A stretch of DNA of 45,756 bases from Streptomyces humi (GTDB lineage Bacteria > Actinomycetota > Actinomycetes > Streptomycetales > Streptomycetaceae). The stretch lies in contig NZ_LBMU02000064.1 in assembly GCF_001005085.2 (NCBI RefSeq), positions 1 to 45,756 on the forward strand, given 5' to 3'. Made by a program: the position numbers and the translations under genes. This document shows positions 8,022-16,941 of the stretch, piece after piece; the stretch's first letter is position 1, and every line of letters starts with the position of its first letter. The notes beneath the pieces are model-generated. The model saw only the letters and a list, made by a program, of their open reading frames with translations. It made no database searches and had not been told where the DNA came from.

Positions 8022-8753
8022 GTGGCGGACACCGGGGAAGCGGAGAACGGCGTGGGTGCCGCGCCCAAGGGCACGGTGACGCAGCGCGCCATCGAGCAGA
8101 TCAAGGCGATGATCGCGGAGGGCCGGCTGGAGCCGGGCCAGCGACTGCCCACCGAACGGGACCTCGCCGCCCGGCTGGGTATCTCGCGCAGCTCCATGCG
8201 CGAGGCGATCCGCGCGCTGACGGTGCTGGGCGTCCTGGAGGCCCGGCACGGCTCCGGCATCTACGTCACCCAGCTGGAGGCGGGTGACCTGCTGGAGACG
8301 TTCGGGGTGGTCGCCGACCTGTCCCGCGGGCCCCGGCTGGTGGAACTCCTGGAGGTGCGGCGGGTACTGGAGTCGACGGCGACGGCGCTGGCCGCGGCGC
8401 GGATCACGGCCGACCAGCTGGCCGAGGTGGAGAAGCACCTGACGGCCATGAACGTGACGGACGACCCCGAGGAGATCCTCGCGCACGACCTCGCGTTCCA
8501 CCGGGTGATCGCGGGAGCCGCGGGCAACGACACGATGGCCGCGATCCTGGACGGACTGTCGTCACGGACGTTCCGGGCCCGGGTGTGGCGCGGGTACGAG
8601 GAGGAGGGGGCGTTCGCCCGGACGCGCCGGGAGCACGCGGCGATCCACCGGGCGCTGGTGGCCCGGGACCCGGAGGCGGCCCGGGCCGCGGCTGCCGCGC
8701 ACGTGGGAGAGGTGGAGCAGTGGCTACGGACCCAGCTGCGCGAACAGCTGTGA
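8022..8753 (+). CDS. GntR-family regulator, FadR/FCD type
   Basis: A 243-residue transcription factor. The winged helix-turn-helix spans about residues 15-85 (QRLPTERDLAARLGISRSSMREAIRAL, then the wing ARHGSGIYV). An all-helical FCD effector domain follows, with the usual metal-site pattern (HDLAFH in the middle, HAAIHRAL near the C-terminus). Start: GTG at 8022 with AGGAGG six bases upstream. It is divergent from the CUT2/fucose operon, with TGGTCAGACCA boxes in the 163-bp gap, and so is the likely local repressor. The natural effector would be the sugar or an acid intermediate such as fuconate or its keto-deoxy product; this is inferred. Confidence 0.92.
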   Translation: MADTGEAENGVGAAPKGTVTQRAIEQIKAMIAEGRLEPGQRLPTERDLAARLGISRSSMREAIRALTVLGVLEARHGSGIYVTQLEAGDLLETFGVVADLSRGPRLVELLEVRRVLESTATALAAARITADQLAEVEKHLTAMNVTDDPEEILAHDLAFHRVIAGAAGNDTMAAILDGLSSRTFRARVWRGYEEEGAFARTRREHAAIHRALVARDPEAARAAAAAHVGEVEQWLRTQLREQL

Positions 8754-8795
8754 CCCTCGCCCCGGCCCCCGGGCCGAGCACGGGGCCGTGACACC

Positions 8796-8829
8796 CGCCC
8801 GGACCGCGCACCCCGACGCGGTCCGGGCG
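8796..8829. terminator. Bidirectional terminator hairpin
   Basis: A perfect 13-bp GC-rich stem (8796-8808 with 8817-8829) and an 8-base loop lie between the convergent gntR gene and the GH38 gene. There is no T-tract on either side, which is usual for Streptomyces intrinsic terminators. Confidence 0.75.
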
Positions 8830-8834
8830 TCGGC

Positions 8835-11800
8835 TCAGGCTCGCCGGAACCGCAGGGTCACCAGCTCGAAGGGCCGCAGGCGCAGCGCCACCGCGTCGCC
8901 CGCCCGCTCCGGGGCCGGCGTGTCGGTCGGCCGCTCCAGCAGGTCGGTCACCGTCACGTCCGCCACCGCGAAGCCCGCTGTCAGCGTGGCCCGGGCCCGG
9001 CCGCCGTGCGCCTCGTGGAACCGGACCACGACGTCCCCGCTGCCGTCGTCGGCCAGTTTCACCGCCGTGACCACGACCGCGTCGTCGTCGACCGTCACCA
9101 GCGGGGCGACCTCGTGGGCGCCGGTGACCCGGCGCTCGGGCTGGTTGATCCGCCAGCCCTCGCGCACCGCGTCGCCGATCCCCGCACCGGGCACGAGGGC
9201 GTGCCGGAAGCGGTGGATGCCCTGGTCCGTCTCGGGGTCCGGGAAACGCGGGGCGCGCAGCAGCGAGACACGGACCGTGGTCGTGGTGCCCCGGTCGCCG
9301 TCGGAGCGGACGCTGCGGGTCACGTCGTGGCCGTACGTCGAGTCGTTGACGACCGCCACCCCCCAGCCCGGTTCCTCCAGTTGGACGAAACGGTGGTTGC
9401 ACGCCTCGAACTTGGCGGCCTCCCATGAGGTGTTGGTGTGGGTGGGACGGTGGAAGTGCCCGAACTGGGTCTCGGACGCGTAGCGTTCGGCGTGCACGTC
9501 CAGCGGGAACGCCAGCTTCAGGAACTTCTCCGTCTCGTGCCAGTCCACCTCCGTCTCGATCAGCAGCCGGCCCTCCCCCGGCGGCAGGGACAGCACCTGG
9601 GTGACCCGGGAGGAGCCGAAGGTCCGGACGAGACGGACGGAGCGGCCGTCCTCGCCGGGGGCCAGCTCCTCGACGTCCGTCAGATCCGTGACCGCGTTGC
9701 GGTAGAAGGCGTCCACGTCCCAGGCGTCCCACATGTTGGGGAAGTCCGGGTGGAGCTGGAGCAGGTTCGCGGCCGCGCCGGGGGCGACCGTCTCGCGGTC
9801 GGCGACCAGGTCGCGGGCGGACACGACGAGGCCCCGGGCGTCGATCTCGACGCGCAGGACGCCGTCGGTGAGGACGTGTCCGCCACCGGGCCGGGCCGAG
9901 ACCGTCACGTCACCGGACGGCCGCTCCTGCCCGGCGCCCCCGGCCGGGACCCCGGCCCGGCCGTGCGGTGCCGCGTTGAACAGCAGCGGCCGGTCGCCCT
10001 CCCCCGCCAGCGCCCGCTGGGCCGCGTCGATGATCCCGTCCAGTTCCGTGGCGATCCGCCGGTAGGTCGCCCGCGCCTCCCGGTGCACCCACGCGATGGA
10101 GGAGCCCGGCAGGATGTCGTGGAACTGGTGCAGCAGGACCGTCTTCCAGATGCGGTCCAGGTCCTCGTAGGGGTAGGGGAACCCGGCGCGGACGGCGGCC
10201 GTGGCCGCCCACAGCTCGGCCTCCCGCAGCAGGTGTTCGCTGCGCCGGTTGCCCTGCTTCGTCTTCGCCTGACTGGTGAGGGTGGCGCGGTGGAGTTCGA
10301 GGTAGAGCTCGCCCACCCACACGGGCGGGTCCTGGTACTCGGCCTCCGCCTTGTCGAAGAACTCCTGCGGTGTCTCCCAGACGACGGTGGGCGAGCCCTC
10401 CAGGTCCCGTACCCGCGCCGCCTTGGCGACCATCTCGCGGGTCGTGCCGCCGCCCCCGTCGCCCCAGCCGGTGGGGGCCAGGGAGTGCCGGGCCCGGCCC
10501 TTGTCCTTGAAGTTGCGGCCGGCGTGGGCGAGTTCGCTGCCCTTCATGGAGCAGTTGTAGGTGTCGACAGGCGGGAAGTGCGTGAAGATCCGGGTGCCGT
10601 CGATGCCCTCCCACTGGAAGGTGTGGTGCGGGAACCTGTTCGTCTGCGACCAGGAGATCTTCTGGGTGAGCAGGCGCGTGGCGCCGGCCGCCTTGATGAT
10701 CTGCGGCAGCCCCGCCGCGAATCCGAAGGTGTCCGGCAGCCACGCCTCGTCGTTCTCGATGCCGAACTCGTCGAGGAAGAACCGCTTGCCGTGCACGAAC
10801 TGACGGGCCATCGCCTCCGAGCCCGGCATGTTGGTGTCCGACTCCACCCACATCCCGCCGGCCGGCACGAACCGCCCCTGCGCGACCGCCTTCTTCACCC
10901 GGGCCCACACCTCGGGCCGGTGCTCCTTCACCCACGCCCACTGCTGGGCCTGGGACATGGCGAACACGAAGTCGGGCTCGTCCTCGATGAGGGCGGTCAT
11001 GTTGGCGGTGGTGCGGGCGACCTTGCGGACCGTCTCGCGCAGCGGCCACAGCCACGCCGAGTCGATGTGCGCGTGCCCGACCGCGCTGATCCGGTGGGCG
11101 GACGGCGCCGCCGGGACGGCCAGCACCCCGGCGAGCCGTGCACGTGCCTCGGCCGCCGTGCCGCCCACGTCCTGGAGGTCGACCGCGTCCAGGGCGCGTT
11201 CGACGGCGCGCAGGATCTCGTGGCGCCGCTGGGCGTCGGCCGGCAGCTCGGCCATCAGCTCGCCGAGCACCTCCAGGTCGATCACCAGCTGCCACACGGT
11301 CTCGTCGAAGACCGCGAGGTCCATCCTGGTGAGCGTGTACTGCGGTTCGTGCCCGGCGGTGTCCTTGTCGCCGAGCCGGGTGGGCAGGAAGGGGTGGTAG
11401 TCGAGGATCACCGGGTTGGAGGCGGCCTCGACGTGCAGCCGGACCTCCTCACCGCCCGCCACGGGGGCACCGATCCGGACCCACTGGTTGCGCGGGTTGA
11501 GTCCCTTCACGGGGGTGCCGTCGGGCCGGTACACCAGGCCCTCGCACTGGAAGCCGGGCATGTTCTCGTCGAACCCGAGATCGAGCAGGGCCTCCACGGT
11601 CCGGCCGGCCCACTCCTCGGGGACGGTCCCGGTCACCCGGAACCAGCTGGTGCCCCACGGAGCACCCCAGCGGGCGCCCACCGCGATCGGCTCGGGCCGG
11701 GCCGCGAGCCCCTCGGCGACCGGCACGGGCTCTCCGGGCGCGTGCCACACGGCGACGTCGAGCGGCACGGACTCGGGGTACACGGCGGGACGGATGCGCT

Positions 11801-11852
11801 CGTCGAGGACGCGCTTCAGGCGGGCTTCGACCAGGCTGCGGTCGTCATGCAT
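8835..11852 (-). CDS. GH38 alpha-mannosidase, cytoplasmic
   Basis: A 1005-residue retaining alpha-mannosidase. The family motifs are clear: GHAHIDSAWLWP (259-270, Zn-binding His262 and Asp264), the nucleophile Asp374 in WLPDTFGF, and HQFHDILPG (575-583, further metal ligand). C-terminal beta-sandwich domains follow. There is no signal peptide, so it should act inside the cell on mannosyl oligosaccharides brought in by the transporter encoded upstream in the same operon. The ATG at 11852 is preceded by GGAG at eight bases. It is the last gene of the operon and ends at a strong hairpin. Substrate inferred: alpha-1,3/1,6 (or 1,2) mannose of N-glycan oligosaccharides. Confidence 0.94.
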   Translation of the reverse strand: MHDDRSLVEARLKRVLDERIRPAVYPESVPLDVAVWHAPGEPVPVAEGLAARPEPIAVGARWGAPWGTSWFRVTGTVPEEWAGRTVEALLDLGFDENMPGFQCEGLVYRPDGTPVKGLNPRNQWVRIGAPVAGGEEVRLHVEAASNPVILDYHPFLPTRLGDKDTAGHEPQYTLTRMDLAVFDETVWQLVIDLEVLGELMAELPADAQRRHEILRAVERALDAVDLQDVGGTAAEARARLAGVLAVPAAPSAHRISAVGHAHIDSAWLWPLRETVRKVARTTANMTALIEDEPDFVFAMSQAQQWAWVKEHRPEVWARVKKAVAQGRFVPAGGMWVESDTNMPGSEAMARQFVHGKRFFLDEFGIENDEAWLPDTFGFAAGLPQIIKAAGATRLLTQKISWSQTNRFPHHTFQWEGIDGTRIFTHFPPVDTYNCSMKGSELAHAGRNFKDKGRARHSLAPTGWGDGGGGTTREMVAKAARVRDLEGSPTVVWETPQEFFDKAEAEYQDPPVWVGELYLELHRATLTSQAKTKQGNRRSEHLLREAELWAATAAVRAGFPYPYEDLDRIWKTVLLHQFHDILPGSSIAWVHREARATYRRIATELDGIIDAAQRALAGEGDRPLLFNAAPHGRAGVPAGGAGQERPSGDVTVSARPGGGHVLTDGVLRVEIDARGLVVSARDLVADRETVAPGAAANLLQLHPDFPNMWDAWDVDAFYRNAVTDLTDVEELAPGEDGRSVRLVRTFGSSRVTQVLSLPPGEGRLLIETEVDWHETEKFLKLAFPLDVHAERYASETQFGHFHRPTHTNTSWEAAKFEACNHRFVQLEEPGWGVAVVNDSTYGHDVTRSVRSDGDRGTTTTVRVSLLRAPRFPDPETDQGIHRFRHALVPGAGIGDAVREGWRINQPERRVTGAHEVAPLVTVDDDAVVVTAVKLADDGSGDVVVRFHEAHGGRARATLTAGFAVADVTVTDLLERPTDTPAPERAGDAVALRLRPFELVTLRFRRA

Positions 11853-11880
11853 GTGGGGTGCTCCGTTTGTTCGTTACCGG

Positions 11881-13878
11881 TTACCAGGTGTGCGTGACGG
11901 TCACGGGGTCCGACGCGGTGTACAGCTCCCCTACCGCACGCACTTCGAACCGTGCCGCCGTCTCGCCCTGCTCCGGCTGGAGTCCGGTCAGGAAGAAGGC
12001 CCGCTGGCCGGTGGCGCCGAGGAAGCGCCGGGTGCCGTCGGGGAGCAGCCGGTGCAGGGTGTAGTGCCGCACGTCCCCGGGCGCCGCGTCCCAGGCCAGG
12101 CGCAGGTCGCCACCGCTCGCCGCGGTGACCCGCGGGCCGGCGGGCGCGGCGGGGGTGGTCACCGTGTCCCGTACGGCGATGGCGCCGAGCCGCCAGCGCA
12201 CGGGCCCGGCGGTCGCGGTGAGGCGGACGCCGAGGGCGTGCACGGTGCCGGAGAGCCCGGTGAGCGGGACGGTCACGGTCGACCAGCCGTCTCCGGCGTC
12301 CACCGGCAGGTAGGTGTACGGCGGTGCCGCGCCGGCGGCGGCCGGTTCGGCGGTGGCGACGGCCAGTTCGACGTCGACGCTGCCGGTGTCCGTGCGGTAC
12401 GTCAGCTCGACGACCGTCCCGGCCGTGAGGGGCAGCCGGGTCGCGTAGAGGTCCAGCACCACGGGCTGGTCGGGGTCACCGGCGACCAGCACGCTGCTGC
12501 CGCCCCGCCAGGCGTCCGCGAAGTCGAGGGTCACGGTCGGGCTGGTGCCGGCCGTCCGTACCACCCAGCGCCGGGACGGCAGCCGGTCCTGGAGACCGAG
12601 GTGGTTCCAGGCCGCCTCCGAGGCGACCTCGCCCTTCTCGTACCAGCGCAGCCCGTGCCCGGTGTTGAACACGCTGGCGAACGGCACCGCCGTCACCGTC
12701 GACCGGTCCGCCACCCACACGGCCGGTGCCCGCCACGGATCGGTGCCGTCGGGGCGGGACGGGTCGAGGGAACGGCCGGTCCAGAAGCGGTCGTCGGCGG
12801 TGTGGAAGTCACCGGGGGTGCGGCTCGCGGGCAGGTGGTTGCGGGTCCACTCGGGCCGGTAGAAACCGACGGAGGTGACGTGCGCCGACCCCGCGGGGAC
12901 GATCGCGTCCCAGTTCACCGAGGTGCCGGAGCCGTTCGACTCGACGTCGACACCGGCCCACAGCTCGTAGCGGCCGCGCCCCAGCTGGGTGGCCCTGGTG
13001 CCGGAGGAGGCGAGGGTCGACGCGCTCCACCGGAAGTCCACGAACATGTCGTCGGCGCTCTGGAAGAAGGCCTGGTTCTGGTTGTCCAGCGCGCCCTGCC
13101 AGCTGACCGTGCCGTTCACGGTCATCGCGTCGTACCAGGTGACGCGCTGTCCACGGGCGGCGGCCAGGGACTTCAGCTCGGTCAGGAAACCGAGCATCGC
13201 GGTGCCGAGGGCGGTGTCGCCGCCGCCGGTCTCGGCGTTCACGAACCAGCCGTCGAAGCCGTAGGCGGCGGCCACGGCGACCAGCCGGTCGGCGAGCGGG
13301 TGGTGGCCGGAGGCGTCCGTCTGGACCAGGTCGCGGGTCCACTGGAGCCGGCCGCCGTACGCGGTCGGCGGCAGGAAGATGTTGCCGAGGACGGGGACGC
13401 CGTGCCGGTGGGCGGCGTCCACGATCGGCGCGTTCGGCGCGAGGATCAGCCCCTCGCCCGCCGAGCCGCCCCAGAAGACCAGCTCGTCGAGGTAGGCCCA
13501 GTGGGTGAGGGCGTAGGAGTCGGCGGTGGCCGAGCCCTGGGCGGGGTTGGCGGAGGTCGGTCCGAAGGACACCAGGGCCTGGACGCGGGCCTGCCCGGAG
13601 CGGGCGGTGGTGTTGGCCGGGGTGGGGGTGAAGCGGCCGGCGAGCGGTACCGAGGCCGCGTTGAAGGCGAGGTCGGGGTCACCGGCCGCCGTCCAGCTCT
13701 TCAGGCTGCGCCAGGTGATACCGGCGCCCGGACTGCCGGAGGGGAAGGAGTCCGGGTACCAGTAGGAGGCGTACGGCGGGGTGACCGCGGCGGCCCGCGG
13801 AGCGGCCGCCGCCGGCAGGGCGGGCGCCAGGGCGGCCGCGGTGGTGGCGACGAGGAAGGTGCGTCTGCTGGGGTTCAC
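11881..13878 (-). CDS. GH85 endo-beta-N-acetylglucosaminidase, Tat-exported
   Basis: A 665-residue ENGase predicted to cut the GlcNAc-beta-1,4-GlcNAc core of N-glycans, releasing an oligosaccharide with one reducing GlcNAc. The N-terminus SRRTFLVATTAAALAPALPAAA is a twin-arginine signal. The catalytic pair of the family is in FDGWFVNAETGGG (Asn214, the oxazoline-assisting residue, and acid Glu216). After about residue 330 come beta-sandwich and Fn3-like modules. The GTG at 13878 overlaps the stop of the GH5 gene (GTGA). The long frame upstream is shadow of the GH5 gene. It is the only exported enzyme of this operon, so it probably makes the ligand that the operon's transporter imports. Confidence 0.93.
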   Translation of the reverse strand: MNPSRRTFLVATTAAALAPALPAAAAPRAAAVTPPYASYWYPDSFPSGSPGAGITWRSLKSWTAAGDPDLAFNAASVPLAGRFTPTPANTTARSGQARVQALVSFGPTSANPAQGSATADSYALTHWAYLDELVFWGGSAGEGLILAPNAPIVDAAHRHGVPVLGNIFLPPTAYGGRLQWTRDLVQTDASGHHPLADRLVAVAAAYGFDGWFVNAETGGGDTALGTAMLGFLTELKSLAAARGQRVTWYDAMTVNGTVSWQGALDNQNQAFFQSADDMFVDFRWSASTLASSGTRATQLGRGRYELWAGVDVESNGSGTSVNWDAIVPAGSAHVTSVGFYRPEWTRNHLPASRTPGDFHTADDRFWTGRSLDPSRPDGTDPWRAPAVWVADRSTVTAVPFASVFNTGHGLRWYEKGEVASEAAWNHLGLQDRLPSRRWVVRTAGTSPTVTLDFADAWRGGSSVLVAGDPDQPVVLDLYATRLPLTAGTVVELTYRTDTGSVDVELAVATAEPAAAGAAPPYTYLPVDAGDGWSTVTVPLTGLSGTVHALGVRLTATAGPVRWRLGAIAVRDTVTTPAAPAGPRVTAASGGDLRLAWDAAPGDVRHYTLHRLLPDGTRRFLGATGQRAFFLTGLQPEQGETAARFEVRAVGELYTASDPVTVTHTW

Positions 13879-15125
13879 GAGCGGGTGCCTCCTTGTGGGG
13901 TGGGGAGTACCTGATCGGGACGGACGACCTCGGTGATGCCGCGCGCGACCAGATGGTCCCGGTCGGTGGCGCGGGTGTCGAGGACGGTGGTGGGGCGGGC
14001 GCCGTCGGCGGCGAGCCGGAAGTAGGCGTCGTAGACGGGTCCGCCGGGTGCGCACGCGGAGCGCCGGGCCGGGTCGGCGGGTACGACGAGTGCCGTGCCG
14101 CGCTCGGGTGGGATGCGGGGCCGCGCCGCCGCGAGGACGTGCGCGATCTCCTTCGGCTTGCGGTCGTTGGTGAGCAGGCCGAGGCCGTATTCGAGTTCGG
14201 GGAAGTCGGCGAGGCCGCGGCTGACGTCGTGCGAGCACCACCAGGTGACGCCCCACAGGTCGGGGCAGTCCAGTACGGCGGTGATCGTCGCCTCGGCGAA
14301 GGCGGCCGCGTGCTCGGCGGGGATCAGCGGCGCGGGCGCGCCCACTTCCTGCAACCAGACCGGCCGGTGCGGGCGGTCCGCCCACGCTTTGCTCAACTCC
14401 ACCAGATAGGCCGCGTGTTGTTCGGTCTGGAGGGCGGTCCGGCCGTGGCGCTGGGCGGTGCCGTTGAACACCCAGGAGTGGACGGCGGTGACGTCGCCGA
14501 GCCGGGCCGAGTGGGCCGGGGTGAAGGGCTGGTCGTCCTGGTACCAGGCGGCGTCGTAGGAGGCGTGCAGGTGGGTCCGGCCGGGGGCGCCCTCGGCGCA
14601 GGCGTCGAGGAGGCGCGTCAGCCATCGCGCCGTCTCCTCCTCGGTGACCCGGTCCGGGTCCGGGTGCGGGCCGGAGGCGAACTGGTTGACCTCGTTGCCG
14701 ACGGTCATGCCGATGAAGTTGGGGCGGTCCGCGAGGGCGGCGGCGAGGGTCCGCAGGTAGGCGGCCTCGCCCTCGACGACGTCCGGGTCGGTGAAGAGGT
14801 TGCGCCGGTGCCAGGTGCGGGTCCAGGCGGGCAGGAAGTCGAAGCTGCTGAGGTGTCCCTGGAGACCGTCCACGTTGACGTCGAGGCCGCGTTCGGCCGC
14901 CGCGTCGGCGAGCGCGACGAGCTGTTCGACGGCGCGGGGCCGGATCAGGGTGCGGTCGGGCTGGAAGTAGGGCCACAGCGGGAAGACCCGGATGTGGTCG
15001 AGGCCGAGCGCGGCGATCGAGTCGAGGTCGGCCCGTACGGAGTCCAGGTCGAAGTCGAGCCAGTGGTGGAACCATCCTTCGCTGGGGGTGTAGTTGACGC
15101 CGAAGCGCGGCACGGCAGGAGGCAT
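13875..15125 (-). CDS. GH5-type glycosidase, probable beta-mannosidase of the N-glycan core
   Basis: A 416-residue clan GH-A barrel enzyme without a signal peptide. Acid/base Glu145 lies in GMTVGNEVNQF and nucleophile Glu260 in PVWLQEVGAP; WGVTWWCSHD follows, as in GH5. Between GH85 and GH38 in one operon, its most likely role is to split Man-beta-1,4-GlcNAc, the last product left after alpha-mannose removal. Beta-mannosidases of subfamily GH5_18 doing this are known in bifidobacteria. The subfamily call is from memory and context, not from a search. The ATG at 15125 has GAGGAG six bases upstream. Alternative: an endo-mannanase or another cytoplasmic beta-glycosidase. Confidence 0.82.
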   Translation of the reverse strand: MPPAVPRFGVNYTPSEGWFHHWLDFDLDSVRADLDSIAALGLDHIRVFPLWPYFQPDRTLIRPRAVEQLVALADAAAERGLDVNVDGLQGHLSSFDFLPAWTRTWHRRNLFTDPDVVEGEAAYLRTLAAALADRPNFIGMTVGNEVNQFASGPHPDPDRVTEEETARWLTRLLDACAEGAPGRTHLHASYDAAWYQDDQPFTPAHSARLGDVTAVHSWVFNGTAQRHGRTALQTEQHAAYLVELSKAWADRPHRPVWLQEVGAPAPLIPAEHAAAFAEATITAVLDCPDLWGVTWWCSHDVSRGLADFPELEYGLGLLTNDRKPKEIAHVLAAARPRIPPERGTALVVPADPARRSACAPGGPVYDAYFRLAADGARPTTVLDTRATDRDHLVARGITEVVRPDQVLPTPQGGTRS

Positions 15126-15150
15126 GCGGTCTCCTCGCGGGAACGGGGGG

Positions 15151-16050
15151 TCAGCCCTTGACGGCGCCTTCGCCGACCCCGCGGAAGAAGTACCGCTGGA
15201 GGCAGGCGAACAGGGCGATGAGGGGGGCCACGGCGATCACGGTGCCGGCGGCGACGAGGCGTTCGTCGTTGGCGAAGGTGCCGTGCAGGTAGTTGAGTCC
15301 GATGGTGAGCGTGAACCTGGAGGGGTCGCTGAGGACGATCAGCGGCCACAGGAAGTCGTCCCAGGCGCCCATGAAGGCGAAGATCGCCACGACGGCGACG
15401 GTGCCCCTGACCGAGGGCAGGGCGATCCGCAGGAACCGCTGCCAGGCGTTGGCGCCGTCGACGTAGGCCGCCTCCTCGATCTCGTAGGGCAGGTTGAGGA
15501 AGGCGTTGCGCATCAGCAGCACGTTCATGGCGCCGATCGAGCCGGGCAGCACGACGCCGATCAGGGTGTTGTTGAGGCCGAGTTCACGCATGGTGGTGAA
15601 CTGGGCGATGATGATGCCCTCCACCGGCACCAGCATCGCGAGGATGAACACGAGGGTGGCGACCCGGCGGCCCCGGTAGCGCAGCCGGGCCAGGGCGTAC
15701 CCGGCGAGCGCGGAGCCGACGCAGTTGGTGACCACGCTCGCGCCCGCCACCTTCAGCGAGTTGAGGGCGTAGTCCCAGACCGGGATGGTGTCGGCGACCC
15801 GCTCGTAGTTGTGCAGGGTGGGGTGCTCGGGCAGGAAGCTCGGCGGCGAGCCGAAGATGTCCTCGGTGGGGCCCTTGAGCGAGGTGGACAGCTGCCACAG
15901 GAAAGGGCCCACGGTGAGTGCGAGCACCAGCAGCAACAGCGCGTACCGCCAGGCGAGTTCGCCGATCCGGACGCGGCGGCCGTGCTCGTCGGTGACGCGG
16001 GCCTCCCTGGCCGTGGGCGCCGTCCCGGTCCGTTCCTCGGTGACGGTCAT
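15151..16050 (-). CDS. CUT1 sugar ABC permease (MalG-like)
   Basis: A 299-residue inner-membrane permease with about six hydrophobic segments. The cytoplasmic EAA loop, EEAAYVDGANAWQRFLRIALP-like, near residue 195 contacts the ATPase. It pairs with the MalF-like permease encoded just upstream (ATGA overlap, 16047-16050). No ATPase gene is present. In Streptomyces such importers usually share the general ATPase MsiK encoded elsewhere. Expected cargo: the oligosaccharides released by the exported GH85 enzyme of the same operon. Confidence 0.92.
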   Translation of the reverse strand: MTVTEERTGTAPTAREARVTDEHGRRVRIGELAWRYALLLLVLALTVGPFLWQLSTSLKGPTEDIFGSPPSFLPEHPTLHNYERVADTIPVWDYALNSLKVAGASVVTNCVGSALAGYALARLRYRGRRVATLVFILAMLVPVEGIIIAQFTTMRELGLNNTLIGVVLPGSIGAMNVLLMRNAFLNLPYEIEEAAYVDGANAWQRFLRIALPSVRGTVAVVAIFAFMGAWDDFLWPLIVLSDPSRFTLTIGLNYLHGTFANDERLVAAGTVIAVAPLIALFACLQRYFFRGVGEGAVKG

Positions 16051-16934
16051 GCCCGCTCCCCGCGGTCGGCGCGCAGCACGAGCAGCATCAGCGCGACGGT
16101 GACGACGAAGACGACGACGGAGAGCGCCGAGGCGTAGCCGACCCGGCCGGTCAGTCCGGTGCCGGTCTGCTGGACGAGCATCACGAGGGTGGTGTCCTCG
16201 CCGGCCGGGCCGCCGTCCGGCCCGGCCATCAGGTACACCTCGGAGAAGACCTTGAAGGCGGCGACCGAGGAGAGCGCGGCGACCAGGACCATCGTGGAGC
16301 GCACGGCGGGCACGGTGACGGTGAGGAAGCGGCGCACCGCTCCCGCGCCGTCCACGGCGGCGGCCTCGTGCAGCTCGCGCGGCACGTTGGCGAGCGCGGC
16401 CAGGTAGATGATCATGTAGTACCCGAGGCCCTTCCAGACGGTGACCGCCATCGCGCTCAGCAGGAGCAGCCACTGGTCGCTGAGGAACCCGATCCGGCCG
16501 ATCCCGACGGTCTCCAGCAGGGAGTTGACCAGGCCGCGTTCGTCGAGGAGCCAGACCCAGATGAGCCCGACCACGACGATGGAGGCGACGACCGGGGTGT
16601 AGAAGGCGGACCGGAAGAAGGTGATGCCGGGGATGTTCTTCTGCACCAGCAGGGCGAGCAGCAGCGGCAGGACCACCAGGGCGGGCACCACCCCGACGAT
16701 GTACAGGGTGCTGTTGCGCAGGCCGGTCCAGAACATGTCGTCGTGGATCAGCTCACGGAAGTTGGCGAGGCCGACGAAGCGGCCCGGGAGCAGGGTACGG
16801 CGGTCCGTGAAGGAGTTGACCACCGTGGAGACGAACGGGTAGAGCACGAAGGCACCGACGACCAGCAGCCCGGGGGCGGCGAACAGCCAGGGGCTGGTGG
16901 GCAGTTGGCGCCGCACGCGAGACACGCCGGCCAT
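16047..16934 (-). CDS. CUT1 sugar ABC permease (MalF/UgpA-like)
   Basis: A 295-residue permease, first of the pair. The N-terminal SPWLFAAPGLLVVGAFVLYP is typical of UgpA/MalF-like proteins, and the EAA loop reads HEAAAVDGAGAVRRFLTVTVP near residues 190-210. It lies 7 bp after the binding-protein gene and overlaps the next permease by 4 bp, so the three are cotranscribed and coupled. It would form the heterodimeric channel for imported N-glycan-derived oligosaccharide. Confidence 0.92.
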   Translation of the reverse strand: MAGVSRVRRQLPTSPWLFAAPGLLVVGAFVLYPFVSTVVNSFTDRRTLLPGRFVGLANFRELIHDDMFWTGLRNSTLYIVGVVPALVVLPLLLALLVQKNIPGITFFRSAFYTPVVASIVVVGLIWVWLLDERGLVNSLLETVGIGRIGFLSDQWLLLLSAMAVTVWKGLGYYMIIYLAALANVPRELHEAAAVDGAGAVRRFLTVTVPAVRSTMVLVAALSSVAAFKVFSEVYLMAGPDGGPAGEDTTLVMLVQQTGTGLTGRVGYASALSVVVFVVTVALMLLVLRADRGERA

Positions 16935-16941
16935 CGGTTCG

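Noticed and set aside
5277..8501. 1074-codon minus-strand frame spanning ATPase, binding protein and gntR
   Set aside because: Only the part up to 6791 is the ATPase. The rest is Arg/Pro-rich out-of-frame translation of neighbouring genes.
9438..11897. Long plus-strand frame opposite the GH38 gene
   Set aside because: Antisense shadow caused by high third-position GC; composition is Gly/Val/Arg/His-rich without motifs.
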